64,000 nucleotides of DNA, taken from Cohnella faecalis (GTDB taxonomy: Bacteria > Bacillota > Bacilli > Paenibacillales > Paenibacillaceae). This document shows positions 31,326 to 40,152 of this stretch, in pieces. Positions within the stretch are counted from its first letter, which is position 1. Each line of letters begins with the position of its first letter. The notes under the pieces were generated by a model. That model was not told the DNA's origin and made no database searches. It saw only the letters and a program-made list of their open reading frames with translations. A program made the position numbers and the translations under genes. The DNA lies in the NCBI RefSeq assembly GCF_003570905.1, contig NZ_QXJM01000030.1, forward strand, positions 1-64,000. The letters run 5' to 3'.

Positions 31326-32945
31326 ATGATTACCGTTAATGGTATAGGTCTGCGCTTCGGCAAGCGTCCCTTGTTCGAAGACGTCAACATCAAATTTACG
31401 CCAGGCAACTGCTATGGTCTTATCGGAGCGAATGGAGCGGGCAAATCGACGCTCCTGAAAATTTTGTCAGGCGAGATCGAGCCGTCGAGCGGAGAGGTTC
31501 ACATTACTCCGGGCGAGCGTCTGGCGGTACTGAAGCAGAACCATTTCGAATACGACGAGTTCAGCGTTCTGGAGACCGTTATTATGGGTCACGATCGGCT
31601 GTACAAAGTGATGAAAGAGAAAGATTTGATCTATACTAAGGAAGATTTCTCCGATGAGGACGGCATGCGCGCGGGTGAGCTCGAAGCCGAATTCGCGGAG
31701 ATGAACGGCTGGGAAGCGGAGAGCGAAGCGGCCGGCATGCTGAACGGTCTCGGCATCACGTCCGAGCTGCACGACAAGAAGATGGGCGAGCTTGATGGCA
31801 ATCAGAAGGTACGCGTTCTCCTCGCGCAAGCGTTGTTCGGCAGCCCGAACAACCTCCTTCTCGATGAGCCTACCAACCATTTGGACCTCGAGTCCATTAA
31901 CTGGCTGGAAGATTTCTTGTCCCGCTACGAAGGCACCGTCATCGTTGTATCCCATGACCGTCACTTCCTGAACCAGGTGTGTACGCATATCGCGGATATC
32001 GACTTCGGCAAAGTCCAATTGTACGTGGGCAACTACGACTTCTGGTACGAGTCGAGCCAGCTGGCCCAGCAGCTCATGCGCGACCAGAACAAGAAGAAGG
32101 AAGACAAGATCAAGGAGCTGCAAGCGTTCATTCAGCGGTTCTCCGCGAACAAGTCGAAGGCGAAGCAGGCGACCAGCCGTCAGAAGATGCTGGACAAAAT
32201 CTCGCTGGACGACATCCGTCCTTCCAACCGCAAATATCCGTTCATTCATTTCAAGGGCGAGCGCGAGGTAGGCAAGCAGGTCGTGTCCGTCGAGAACGTC
32301 TCCTTGACGGTGGACGGCGAGAAGCTGCTCGAGAACATTTCCTTCGTCGTGAACAAAGGCGACAAAATCGCATTGGTCGGTCCTTACGGCTTGTCGAAGA
32401 CGGCTTTGTTTCAAGTGATGGTCGGGGAGAAAGAACCCGATGCCGGATCGGTAACCTGGGGCGTGACGACGACGCAAGCGTATTTTCCGAAAGACAACGC
32501 GCCGTATTTCGAAGGCGTGGAGCTTAATCTGGTCGAGTGGCTGCGGCAATATTCGAAGGATCAGGACGAATCGTTCATTCGCGGCTTTCTCGGACGTATG
32601 CTGTTCTCCGGAGACGAGGCGCTGAAGAAAGCTTCCGTCATTTCCGGGGGAGAGAAGGTGCGCTGCATGCTGTCGAAGATGATGCTCTCCGGCGGCAACG
32701 TGCTCTTGCTCGACGAGCCTACCAACCACTTGGACTTGGAATCGATCACGGCGCTCAATAACGGATTGATCGATTTTGACGGTCCGATCATTTTCACGTC
32801 GCATGACCATCAGTTCATGCAGACGATCGCCAACCGCATTATTGAAGTCACTCCTAACGGAATCATCGACCGCATGATGACATTCGACGAATATTTGGAG
32901 CATCCCGAAGTGAAAGAGCTTCGCGCGAAGCTCGTGACGGAATAA
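31326..32945 (+). CDS. ABC-F ATPase (YkpA/YbiT type)
   Basis: 539 residues, start ATG 31326. Two ABC domains without membrane segments, joined by a charged linker (KKKEDKIKELQAFIQRFSANKSKAKQA type). First domain: Walker A GANGAGKST (residues 34-42), Walker B with LLLDEPTNHLDLESI. Second domain: ISGGEKVRCMLSK and LLLDEPTNHLDLESI, but its Walker A reads GPYGLSKT, lacking the usual GKS/T. The first signature is LDGNQ rather than LSGGQ. These deviations appear typical of the YkpA/YbiT branch as I recall it. ABC-F proteins act on the ribosomal E site. Confidence 0.9.
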   Translation: MITVNGIGLRFGKRPLFEDVNIKFTPGNCYGLIGANGAGKSTLLKILSGEIEPSSGEVHITPGERLAVLKQNHFEYDEFSVLETVIMGHDRLYKVMKEKDLIYTKEDFSDEDGMRAGELEAEFAEMNGWEAESEAAGMLNGLGITSELHDKKMGELDGNQKVRVLLAQALFGSPNNLLLDEPTNHLDLESINWLEDFLSRYEGTVIVVSHDRHFLNQVCTHIADIDFGKVQLYVGNYDFWYESSQLAQQLMRDQNKKKEDKIKELQAFIQRFSANKSKAKQATSRQKMLDKISLDDIRPSNRKYPFIHFKGEREVGKQVVSVENVSLTVDGEKLLENISFVVNKGDKIALVGPYGLSKTALFQVMVGEKEPDAGSVTWGVTTTQAYFPKDNAPYFEGVELNLVEWLRQYSKDQDESFIRGFLGRMLFSGDEALKKASVISGGEKVRCMLSKMMLSGGNVLLLDEPTNHLDLESITALNNGLIDFDGPIIFTSHDHQFMQTIANRIIEVTPNGIIDRMMTFDEYLEHPEVKELRAKLVTE

Positions 32946-32954
32946 GCAATAGAG

Positions 32955-32989
32955 CCGCCGGACTCCCGTATAAGGAGCCGGCGGTTTTT
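32955..32989 (+). terminator. Terminator of the ABC-F gene
   Basis: CCGCCGG(A)CTCC / GGAGCCGGCGG stem with one bulged base and TTTTT. Confidence 0.85.
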
Positions 32990-33032
32990 GTCATACTAGA
33001 GGGATGTGCGAAAAAGGAGGCTGGGGAGCTGC

Positions 33033-33911
33033 ATGGGGACGGATGTGTACGGAGATATCCAAAAAGGGGAACGGGGCGCGTGGATCAGCATCGGCGCTTA
33101 TCTCGTTCTATCCGCCTTCAAGCTATGGGCCGGCTGGCGGTATTCCTCGGAAGCGCTGACCGCGGACGGTTTCAACAATTTGACGGATATCGTCGCCTCC
33201 GTCGCCGTGCTGATCGGCCTGCGCATTTCACGCAAGCCGCCGGATCAGGATCATCCTTACGGCCATCTAAGAGCCGAGACGATCGCTGCCCTGATCGCCT
33301 CCTTCATTATGGCTACCGTAGGTATTCAGGTTCTGATCGAGGCTGTTCGCAGCCTGTGGCAGGGAGGCGTGACGGAGCCGAACGTCAGCGCGGGCTGGGT
33401 AGCTCTTATCGCATCGGCGGCGATGTTTCTCGTCTATGCGTACAATGTTCGCCTCGCTCGAAGGATCCGGAATCGGGCGCTGCATGCGGCTGCGCAGGAC
33501 AACCGTTCCGATGCGCTTGTCAGTATCGGCGCGGCCGCCGGGGTTTTTGGCTCCCGGCTTGGTTTGCCTTGGCTGGATACGGTCGCCGCAATCGGGGTTG
33601 GAGTGCTCATTTTGAAGACGGCGTGGGACATATTCGCTTCCGCGACTCATGCGCTCACCGACGGCTTTGACGTGAAGCAGCTAATGGACTTGCGCAGCAC
33701 CGTTCAGCATACGGACGGTGTCCGCCAAATCAAGGATATTCGGGCGCGTATCCATGGGAGCACCGTCTTGGCTGACGTCATCGTTACGGTGGATCCGAAT
33801 TTGTCTCTCGCGGAAAGCCACGGCATCTCTGATGCGATTGAGCAGAGTATGAGGCGAAAGCACAATATCATGCACGTTCATGTCCACGTCGAGCCGGACG
33901 AGGCTCGTTGA
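33033..33911 (+). CDS. Cation diffusion facilitator (CDF) metal exporter
   Basis: 292 residues; ATG 33033 has GGGGAG close upstream. Six membrane segments with the CDF motifs SSEALTADGFNNLTDIVAS (metal site in TM2), DHPYGHLRAETI, and DNRSDALVSIGAA (TM5). C-terminal cytosolic domain with IRARIHGSTVLADVIVTVDP and late His-rich HNIMHVHVHVEP. Exports divalent cations (Zn, Mn, Fe or Co) by proton antiport; which metal cannot be read from sequence here. Confidence 0.9.
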   Translation: MGTDVYGDIQKGERGAWISIGAYLVLSAFKLWAGWRYSSEALTADGFNNLTDIVASVAVLIGLRISRKPPDQDHPYGHLRAETIAALIASFIMATVGIQVLIEAVRSLWQGGVTEPNVSAGWVALIASAAMFLVYAYNVRLARRIRNRALHAAAQDNRSDALVSIGAAAGVFGSRLGLPWLDTVAAIGVGVLILKTAWDIFASATHALTDGFDVKQLMDLRSTVQHTDGVRQIKDIRARIHGSTVLADVIVTVDPNLSLAESHGISDAIEQSMRRKHNIMHVHVHVEPDEAR

Positions 33912-34120
33912 AGCGGCTGGTAAATGTTTCATGCGGAAATCGGAAATCCCTTGTCCGCCGCGGGATGGCGGTCTTTGTGCCTAGTCCGGTTATGGAACTG
34001 TTTTCTCATGAATAGAATTCGTTCTAGGCATTGGGGCCGATGGAAGGCGAATCCAACCGACCTATAATGGACGGGAAAGAGCTGGACGCTCTTATCGCTA
34101 CTTCCATGGAGGTCCTACAC

Positions 34121-35098
34121 ATGAGACGCCAGATCGCTATCGCTCTAGCCGCATTGTCGCTGTTGCTGACCGTTCCCTCGATAACGGCCGCCGCTGCCAA
34201 GAATGGGAGCGCCGTTGTCGTATCCTCCGTAAGCTTTCGCACTGCTCCAAGCACATCTTCCAGCGTGATGAAATACCTCAAGGCAGGCGAGAAGGTCGTT
34301 CTGCTGGAGCAGCCGAACGATTATTGGTACAAAGTGAAGGATGCCTCAGGTACGATCGGCTACATATCTTCCGGCGAAAAATACGTAAACGTTGTCACGC
34401 CTATACAAGAGACGGCTGTCGGAGCGAACGCCGTCGCTGTCGGCTCCGTGACCTTCCGGACGAAGCCGTCAACAAGCGGAGAGCGTATCCGCTACTTGAA
34501 GGTCGGCGAGCCGATCGTCGTTACCGCGCGGGAAGGCGCTTATTGGTACGCAGTGACCGACGCGAACGGCGTGTCCGGCTATGTCAGCAATTCCTCCGCT
34601 TATATTAAGCTCACCGGTACGATACCGCAGCCTTCGCAGCCATCCAAGCCGACCGCCGACCAACAGATTGAAGCGGTTATCGCCGCGGGCATGCGTTATT
34701 TGGGAACGCCTTACGAGTACGGCTCCAGCCGCGACAATACGGCGACGTTCGATTGCTCCGATTTCGTCAGACAGGCGTTTTTCGACGGCTTGAACAAGCT
34801 GCTGCCCGCCGATTCGCGCCAGCAAGGGGAGTTCGTGCGCGCGAATGGCTCCGTTCAGACGGATTGGCATCAGCTCAAGCGCGGCGATTTGATGTTCTTC
34901 ATGGACTACAAGGGCACGAAGGCGGCATCCTATACGGGCAAAAAGCCGTTTTCCGAGAAAATCACTCACGTCGCAATCTATCTCGGCAACGGACAAATGC
35001 TGCACACCTATTCCGTCGACTCCGGCGGAGTCCGTACGAACGCAATCGGCGGCAACCATTGGGAGTATCGCTTTTTGTACGGAGGCAGTGCGCTTTAG
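34121..35098 (+). CDS. SH3b-SH3b-NlpC/P60 cell-wall hydrolase
   Basis: 325 residues from ATG 34121 (GGAGG 8 nt upstream). Signal peptide (IAIALAALSLLLTVPSITAAAA). Two bacterial SH3 domains (about residues 33-92 and 103-165: SFRTAPSTSSSVMKYLKAGE, TFRTKPSTSGERIRYLKVGE), a Pro/Ser linker, and an NlpC/P60 peptidase with Cys212 (TFDCSDFV), His283 (ITHVAIYLG) and His295. Cleaves gamma-D-Glu/diamino acid bonds in peptidoglycan; SH3 domains bind the wall. Confidence 0.9.
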   Translation: MRRQIAIALAALSLLLTVPSITAAAAKNGSAVVVSSVSFRTAPSTSSSVMKYLKAGEKVVLLEQPNDYWYKVKDASGTIGYISSGEKYVNVVTPIQETAVGANAVAVGSVTFRTKPSTSGERIRYLKVGEPIVVTAREGAYWYAVTDANGVSGYVSNSSAYIKLTGTIPQPSQPSKPTADQQIEAVIAAGMRYLGTPYEYGSSRDNTATFDCSDFVRQAFFDGLNKLLPADSRQQGEFVRANGSVQTDWHQLKRGDLMFFMDYKGTKAASYTGKKPFSEKITHVAIYLGNGQMLHTYSVDSGGVRTNAIGGNHWEYRFLYGGSAL

Positions 35099-35130
35099 AG
35101 AGCGTTTTCGCTATTGCGAGGAACATTCTG

Positions 35131-35161
35131 AACCATGCGGATTCGTCTGCATGGTTTTTTT
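35131..35161 (+). terminator. Terminator of the NlpC/P60 gene
   Basis: AACCATGC/GCATGGTT stem with T run. Confidence 0.75.
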
Positions 35162-35165
35162 GCGC

Positions 35166-35416
35166 ACCGTATGAGGCAACGAGGAGAGAGTAGCCAAAGA
35201 AAGGATGGCTACAGTGCTCGTATGAGGCAATGAGGAGAGAGTAGCCATAGAAAGTGTGGCTATAGCGCTCGGATGAGGCAACGAGGAGAGAGTAGCCATA
35301 GAAAGTGTGGCTACAGCGCTCGTATGAGGCAATGAGGAGAGAGTAGCCATAGAAAGGATGGCTACAACGCTCGGATGAGGCAACGAGGAGTAAGTAGCCG
35401 TAGAAAGGTTCGCCAA
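35166..35416. repeat. Tandem 51-bp hairpin repeats, cluster 1 (5 units)
   Basis: Dyads start at 35190, 35241, 35292, 35343 and 35394, exactly 51 bp apart. Each is GTAGCCA-N9-TGGCTAC (7-9-7) followed by a 28-bp linker containing GTATGAGGCAA and GAGGAGAGA. The fifth is degenerate (GTAGCCG). Fills the gap between two convergent genes, directly after a terminator. Confidence 0.9.
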
Positions 35417-35421
35417 TACAA

Positions 35422-35468
35422 CCGCAAACGGCTCAACCGCCACCCAAAGGAGGTTGAACCGTTCGCGG
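35422..35468 (-). terminator. Terminator of the glycolipid synthase gene
   Basis: 17-bp imperfect stem (35422-35438 with 35452-35468) directly at the stop codon of the minus-strand gene, followed on that strand by TTGTATT. Confidence 0.7.
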
Positions 35469-36584
35469 TCATTTCAGCAATTCCAGCACGGCTTCGGAGC
35501 ATTTGGCGGGGTGGTACTCGGCGTTGCGGATCGCAAGAAGCGTGTCCCGGTGCTGGTCCGCGGCGTAAGGCTCCTGAATCAGGCGAAACCAGCGATCGAT
35601 CGTATCGGTTGAAGTCATCAGTTCTCCGAAGCCATGAGTAACGAAATATTCCGCGTTCTCTTCCTCTTGCCCGGGTATCGGCTCGTAGAAAAGCATCGGC
35701 ATGCCCTTGCTCATCCCTTCCGTACAGGTCATGCCGCCCGGCTTCGTGACGAGCAGATCCGAGACGTCCATCAGCTTGCTTACTTCCTTCGTGAAGCCGA
35801 GAACTTTGACGTTCGGATGCCGAAAGCGGGAATCCGACAACAGCTTTTCCCTGGCTTTCTCGTTGTTGCCCATACATAGAATGAGTTGGACGCGATCGGC
35901 GTAGGAGGTCATGTATTCGACCAATTGCTCGCCATACAGCAGACCCCAGCCGCCGCCCATGATGAGCACCGTCGGCATGTCCTTCAGCTCGAACTGCGCG
36001 AGAATTTCCGCACGGTCGTGAGGATGCCAGAAATTCGGGTGGACGGGGATGCCGGTCACTTCGATTCGGGAAGCGGAGACGCCGCGTGTAATGAGCTTGT
36101 TGCGAACGGCGGGAGTGCTGACCAGGTAGGTGTTCACTTCCGGACTCGTCCAGGTGGCGTGGGCATCGTAATCGGTAATAAGGGTATACAAAGGAACATC
36201 CAGCCCGAGCCTTTTCAGGCGGCTGACGACGGCGTTCGGAAAAGGGTGCGTGCAAACGATGCAATCCGGCTTGAGCTGGCGCACGACATCCGAAACATGA
36301 TTGTAAAACAGCCGATGGAGCGCGAACTGCTTCATCCGGTTGAGCGATTTATGATAGTGGTTTCGGTAGATCTTCCCGACCAACTTAGGCTGCATACTGA
36401 CGGTTTTGCGATACGCGGACAATATTAGCGGACCGATAATCGGGTTGAGAAAGGTACCCAGCTCGATGACGCGCGTCTGGATTTTCGGCGATAGTTGGCG
36501 CAGACCGACGGAAAGCGCATACGCGGCTTGCGTATGTCCGGTTCCGAAACCTTCGGAAAGCAGCAGAACACGTTTTTTGCGCAT
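35469..36584 (-). CDS. MGDG synthase/UgtP-like glycosyltransferase
   Basis: 371 residues, ATG 36584 with GGAGG 8 nt upstream. N-terminal LLLSEGFGTGHTQAAYAL and TDYDAHATWTSPEVNTYLV are the MGDG-synthase-type acceptor domain. The C-terminal GT-B donor domain has GGGWGLLYGE, VLGFTKEVSKLM, LLVTKPGGMTCTEGMSKGMPMLFYEPIPGQE and EEENAEYF. Uses a UDP-sugar to glycosylate diacylglycerol at the membrane face, making glycolipids and possibly the lipoteichoic-acid anchor. Confidence 0.88.
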   Translation of the reverse strand: MRKKRVLLLSEGFGTGHTQAAYALSVGLRQLSPKIQTRVIELGTFLNPIIGPLILSAYRKTVSMQPKLVGKIYRNHYHKSLNRMKQFALHRLFYNHVSDVVRQLKPDCIVCTHPFPNAVVSRLKRLGLDVPLYTLITDYDAHATWTSPEVNTYLVSTPAVRNKLITRGVSASRIEVTGIPVHPNFWHPHDRAEILAQFELKDMPTVLIMGGGWGLLYGEQLVEYMTSYADRVQLILCMGNNEKAREKLLSDSRFRHPNVKVLGFTKEVSKLMDVSDLLVTKPGGMTCTEGMSKGMPMLFYEPIPGQEEENAEYFVTHGFGELMTSTDTIDRWFRLIQEPYAADQHRDTLLAIRNAEYHPAKCSEAVLELLK

Positions 36585-36656
36585 CGTACAATCCTCCAAT
36601 TTTCCTACCTTCCATATTACTTGGAAGAGAGACGCGGAACAAGTCCGGGGATCATT

Positions 36657-36685
36657 TTGTCCCGTTTTCTTGCTTGCGGTACAAT
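36657..36685 (+). promoter_or_regulatory. Promoter of the kapB-like gene
   Basis: TTGTCC, 17 bp, TACAAT. An imperfect inverted repeat TTGCTTGC/GCGAGCAA (36670-36698) brackets the -10 and could be an operator. Confidence 0.55.
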
Positions 36686-36721
36686 GATAGCGAGCAAGCA
36701 TACAAGCGGAGGAGGAGAACG

Positions 36722-37093
36722 ATGATGACGGAAGCTTCCCATGTCATTTTCGAGCACAAAACAGGACGATATATCGGAGAACCGTTGGAAAACGACGGAC
36801 GGCGCGTGCTGGTAAAAATTTTGGCGGTCGTCGGGCATCCGGAGCAGGGCGACTTGCACAATCCCGGCGATCCGGACGCGCCGATGTTCCACGAGAGAAG
36901 AGCGCTCAGCTACACGGAGAAGGTATGGATTCCGGCCCAAGCCGCCAGGCCTTACGCGGGAACGGTTCCCGACTACAGGCAATCGCTCAAGGCCGCGCTG
37001 GAAGCCGAAGTGGAAAAGCTGGAGCGATCCAAGCGATGGACGGAGCGCAGCTTGACCTTGTTAGAGACGCTTCGGAGCGACTATAAGTTCTAA
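36722..37093 (+). CDS. kapB: Kinase-associated protein KapB family
   Basis: 123 residues; tandem ATGs at 36722/36725 behind GGAGGAGG. The pattern VKILAVVGHPEQGDLHNPGDPDAPMFHERRAL, KVWIP, VPDYRQSLKAALEAEV and LLETLRSDY matches KapB, which in Bacillus subtilis is needed for sporulation signalling through the kinase KinB. I see no signal peptide or lipobox here, so it would be cytosolic. Monocistronic. Confidence 0.8.
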   Translation: MMTEASHVIFEHKTGRYIGEPLENDGRRVLVKILAVVGHPEQGDLHNPGDPDAPMFHERRALSYTEKVWIPAQAARPYAGTVPDYRQSLKAALEAEVEKLERSKRWTERSLTLLETLRSDYKF

Positions 37094-37151
37094 AAATACG
37101 CAATTGGGGTATTGTGCGCGCGCGATTGGTGTGGTAAAGTTACTCCAGAAC

Positions 37152-37182
37152 GAATTGACTGATTTGTTATTTTGGTCAATTC
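37152..37182. promoter_or_regulatory. TetR operator upstream of the tetR gene
   Basis: GAATTGAC (37152-37159) and GTCAATTC (37175-37182) form a perfect inverted repeat, i.e. ATTGAC-N15-GTCAAT. The same half-sites at the same spacing occur before yhgE (37812-37838). Confidence 0.75.
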
Positions 37183-37206
37183 AAGCGAAAAGAGGTGAAA
37201 GCGTCC

Positions 37207-37791
37207 ATGGAGCGGAAACCGCCGGATCGGCGCAAACAGGTGGTGGAAGCGGCGAACAGGTCGTTTTCCACGTTCGGCTACAAGGCGACAACGATGGATC
37301 AAGTCGCCAAGCTGGCCGGAGTAGGAAAAGGTACGATCTATACGTTCTTCGCGAACAAGGAAGAGCTGTTCGGCGAAATCATGGGCGCTATGACCCGCGA
37401 GCTTCGCCAAGTCGCGGACGAGACGATCGTGCCCGGGCTTTCTTTCGTCGACAATTTGATGAATGTCCTGAATCGGCTGCTCGATTATCGCGACCGGCAT
37501 GAGCTTACCGTTAAGCTCGCTCAGGAAGTGCGCGATATCGGCACTCCGATGGCGAAGGAAGCGATGGACGCTTTGGAACGCGCCATCGTCGGCTACATTG
37601 CCCGTCATGTGAAGATTGCCGTCGACGAAGGCGAGATTAAACGCTGCGACGAGAATCTGACCGCCTACTTAATGCTGAAGACGTATTTGGCGATGACAGT
37701 GGAGAGCGTCCATCTTCGCGAGCCTATGGGCAAGGAGCAGGTGCTTGAGCATTTCCGGTTTTATTGGATGGAAGGGTTGGCGATCCGTTAA
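37207..37791 (+). CDS. TetR/AcrR-family regulator
   Basis: 194 residues from ATG 37207 (AGAGG upstream). HTH: VVEAANRSFSTFGYKATTMDQVAKLAGVG then KGTIYTFFANKEELF. The ligand domain (from about residue 60) is typical all-helical. It lies 87 bp before the YhgE-family gene and both have the same dyad in front, so it most likely represses itself and that gene. Confidence 0.9.
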   Translation: MERKPPDRRKQVVEAANRSFSTFGYKATTMDQVAKLAGVGKGTIYTFFANKEELFGEIMGAMTRELRQVADETIVPGLSFVDNLMNVLNRLLDYRDRHELTVKLAQEVRDIGTPMAKEAMDALERAIVGYIARHVKIAVDEGEIKRCDENLTAYLMLKTYLAMTVESVHLREPMGKEQVLEHFRFYWMEGLAIR

Positions 37792-37811
37792 CGCTTCTTT
37801 TTTTGAAATAA

Positions 37812-37838
37812 ATTGACCGAATGAGAAAAATGGTCATT
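37812..37838. promoter_or_regulatory. TetR operator upstream of yhgE
   Basis: ATTGAC (37812-37817), 15 bp, GTCATT (37833-37838): one mismatch from the operator in front of tetR. Lies 40-65 bp before the yhgE start. Confidence 0.7.
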
Positions 37839-37878
37839 TAGTATTTATGCGAGTCTGCTAGAGAAGGGGATGTTGGAT

Positions 37879-39990
37879 ATGAGCAACAACAGCGAACGGA
37901 AAGGATCGCTGCTCGGCGAGTTTCGGCGGATGTCCGGCAATCGGATGGCGAAGCTGTCTCTTGCCGGTCTTGCTGTCATACCGCTCTTGTACAGCGGGAT
38001 GCTGATCGGAGCGTTCTGGGATCCGTACGGCAAGTTGGGCGATCTTCCGGTAGCGGTCGTCAATGAGGATGCCGGAGCGACGATGGACGGCAAGGCGATT
38101 CACGTCGGAGCCGATCTGGTTGAGGAGCTGGGAAAAAAGGACACATTCAAATGGTCGTTCACCAACGCGTCCGAAGCGATGGAGGGGCTTGAGGATCATC
38201 GATACGCGATGGCTTTTGTCATTCCGGGCGATTTCTCCTCGAAGACGGCTACATTGAAGGAAGATAATCCTCAGCCGGCCGGCATTTCGTATTACGTCGA
38301 CGACGGCTGGAACTATTTGTCCTCCCGGATCGGGGACAGCGCTTCGGAGACGCTTCGCGCCGACGTGTCGAAGGAAGTGACGAAAGCTTATGCCGCGGCG
38401 GTGCTCGATTCTGTCGGGAGCGCGGCGGAAGGTCTTAAAGAAGCGAGCGACGGCGCTTCGAAGCTCGCCGACGGCGCGAAGGAGGCGCAGGACGGAGCAG
38501 AGAAGCTGCACGCCAATTTGGCGAAGCTTGCGGACGGAACGCTTCAATTGAATCAAGGACTTGGAAAGCTGACCGGCGGCGCGGCGACGCTGGCCACGGG
38601 CGCCCGTGAAGCGGCGAGCGCAAGCGGCACGTTGGCGGGCGGTCTCGGCAAGCTGTCCGGGGCGGGCAAGTCGCTCTCCGACGGGGCGGCGGCAAGCGGC
38701 CAAGGCGCAGCTTCCGTCGCCGCCGGAGCCGAGAAGCTGTCCGGCAGCGGCCAGACGCTTGCGACAGGGGCGGCGGACGCGAAGAGCGGCTCCGTCTCGG
38801 TCAGCGCCGGTGCCGATCAGTTGGCTGCCGGGCTTAAGCAGTATGCGGATGCTCATAGCGACTTGGCGTCCGATCCGGCGTTCCAGAAGCTTCTGGGCGC
38901 GGCAACGCAAGTAGCGGAAGGCGCGGGCAAGCTGAAGCAAGGGACGGCGGCGCTGGCTGCCGGAGCGGAACAGCTTGCGGACGGGCAACGGACGCTTTCG
39001 CAAGGAGCGGCCCAATTGAACGGAGGGCTGCAGCAACTCAATACCGGCCTGAGCTCTTATTTGGGCAAAGTAGACGAGGCTTCGGCAGGCGCAGACAAGC
39101 TGGCGGCAGGCATCAAGCAGTTGAGCAGCGGCGCCGAGCAGCTTCGCAACGGGCTGGGCGACGCGGACTCGGGCGTTCGGACGGTTACGGACGGCGCGAG
39201 CAAGCTGACCGACGGCTCCGAGCAGTTGGCCGGCGGCATCAAGAAGCTTGGCGACGGCTCAAGCGAGCTTTCGGGCAAGCTCGGCGAAGCGTCCAAGGAC
39301 GCGAACGCTCTGAAGGGCGGAGACAAGACGACGGAAATGTTCGCCGAGCCGGTGTCGATCAACGAGCACAAGCTGGCGAACATCGCCAATTACGGAACAG
39401 GCATGACGCCTTATTTCCTGTCGCTCGGTTTGTACGTCGGCATTATGATGTCCACGATTATCCTGCCGCTTCGCGATTCGTCGGGAGCGGTGTCCCGCAG
39501 CGGATGGCGCTGGTACTTGTCCAAGCTCGCGCTGTTCGCTCCGGTCGTTCTGCTGCAGTCGATTCTCGCGGATACGTTGCTGCTCTACGTGATGGGACTC
39601 GAAGTGCCGAACGTTCCGCTGTTCTACGCGGCATCGGCCCTTATCGCCCTGACGTTCATGACGATTTTGCAATTCCTCGTATCGCTGGCGGATACGATCG
39701 GCCGCTTCATCGGCGTTATTCTGCTGACGCTTCAATTGGCCGCCAGCGCCGGCACTTATCCGACGGAGCTGCTGCCCGCATGGCTGCAAGCGATCAGCCC
39801 TTGGATGCCTATGACGCACGCGATCGAGGCTCTGCGTCTGCTCATCGCAGGCGCTCCGGCGTCGAAGCTGGCCGAGCCGCTATTGATTCTAGCAGCTTTC
39901 GCGGTCCTATTCATCGCTCTGACGTTCGGTTACTTCCATCTTGCGTCCAAGCGCAAAGGCGAGGCTTTCGCCGCTGCTGCTACCGCCTAA
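37879..39990 (+). CDS. YhgE/Pip-family ABC-2-like membrane protein
   Basis: 703 residues; ATG 37879 fits the AAGGGG site 9 nt upstream, while ATG 37870 abuts it. One N-terminal membrane helix, an extracytoplasmic domain (LPVAVVNEDAGATMDGK, FVIPGDFSSK), and roughly 300 residues of Ala/Gly-rich heptad-like repeats (DGASKLADGAKEAQDGAEKL, AAGAEQLADGQRTLSQGAAQL) forming a long stalk. Five or six C-terminal membrane helices include TPYFLSLGLYVGIMMSTI and PWMPMTHAIEALR. The family includes the phage-infection protein Pip and T7SS-linked YueB-like proteins; transport substrate unknown. Confidence 0.88.
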   Translation: MSNNSERKGSLLGEFRRMSGNRMAKLSLAGLAVIPLLYSGMLIGAFWDPYGKLGDLPVAVVNEDAGATMDGKAIHVGADLVEELGKKDTFKWSFTNASEAMEGLEDHRYAMAFVIPGDFSSKTATLKEDNPQPAGISYYVDDGWNYLSSRIGDSASETLRADVSKEVTKAYAAAVLDSVGSAAEGLKEASDGASKLADGAKEAQDGAEKLHANLAKLADGTLQLNQGLGKLTGGAATLATGAREAASASGTLAGGLGKLSGAGKSLSDGAAASGQGAASVAAGAEKLSGSGQTLATGAADAKSGSVSVSAGADQLAAGLKQYADAHSDLASDPAFQKLLGAATQVAEGAGKLKQGTAALAAGAEQLADGQRTLSQGAAQLNGGLQQLNTGLSSYLGKVDEASAGADKLAAGIKQLSSGAEQLRNGLGDADSGVRTVTDGASKLTDGSEQLAGGIKKLGDGSSELSGKLGEASKDANALKGGDKTTEMFAEPVSINEHKLANIANYGTGMTPYFLSLGLYVGIMMSTIILPLRDSSGAVSRSGWRWYLSKLALFAPVVLLQSILADTLLLYVMGLEVPNVPLFYAASALIALTFMTILQFLVSLADTIGRFIGVILLTLQLAASAGTYPTELLPAWLQAISPWMPMTHAIEALRLLIAGAPASKLAEPLLILAAFAVLFIALTFGYFHLASKRKGEAFAAAATA

Positions 39991-40000
39991 TATTATCTGG

Positions 40001-40038
40001 ATGCCCCGAAGGTTCTTATAGGACCTTCGGGGCATTTT
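40001..40038 (+). terminator. Terminator of yhgE
   Basis: Perfect 13-bp stem (40001-40013 with 40023-40035), then TTT. Confidence 0.8.
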
Positions 40039-40152
40039 GCTCGCCGGCGCAACGAAATATCTTAATAGGCTTAACTATTCGGTCCGAGGAGCCGTTAATA
40101 AGAGAAGGTATAGTTATTTTTATCACTTTCTTTCGGAGGATACGCGAACAAG

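Noticed and set aside
31467..32903. 478-residue frame antisense to the ABC-F gene
   Set aside because: Shadow frame; no recognisable domain.
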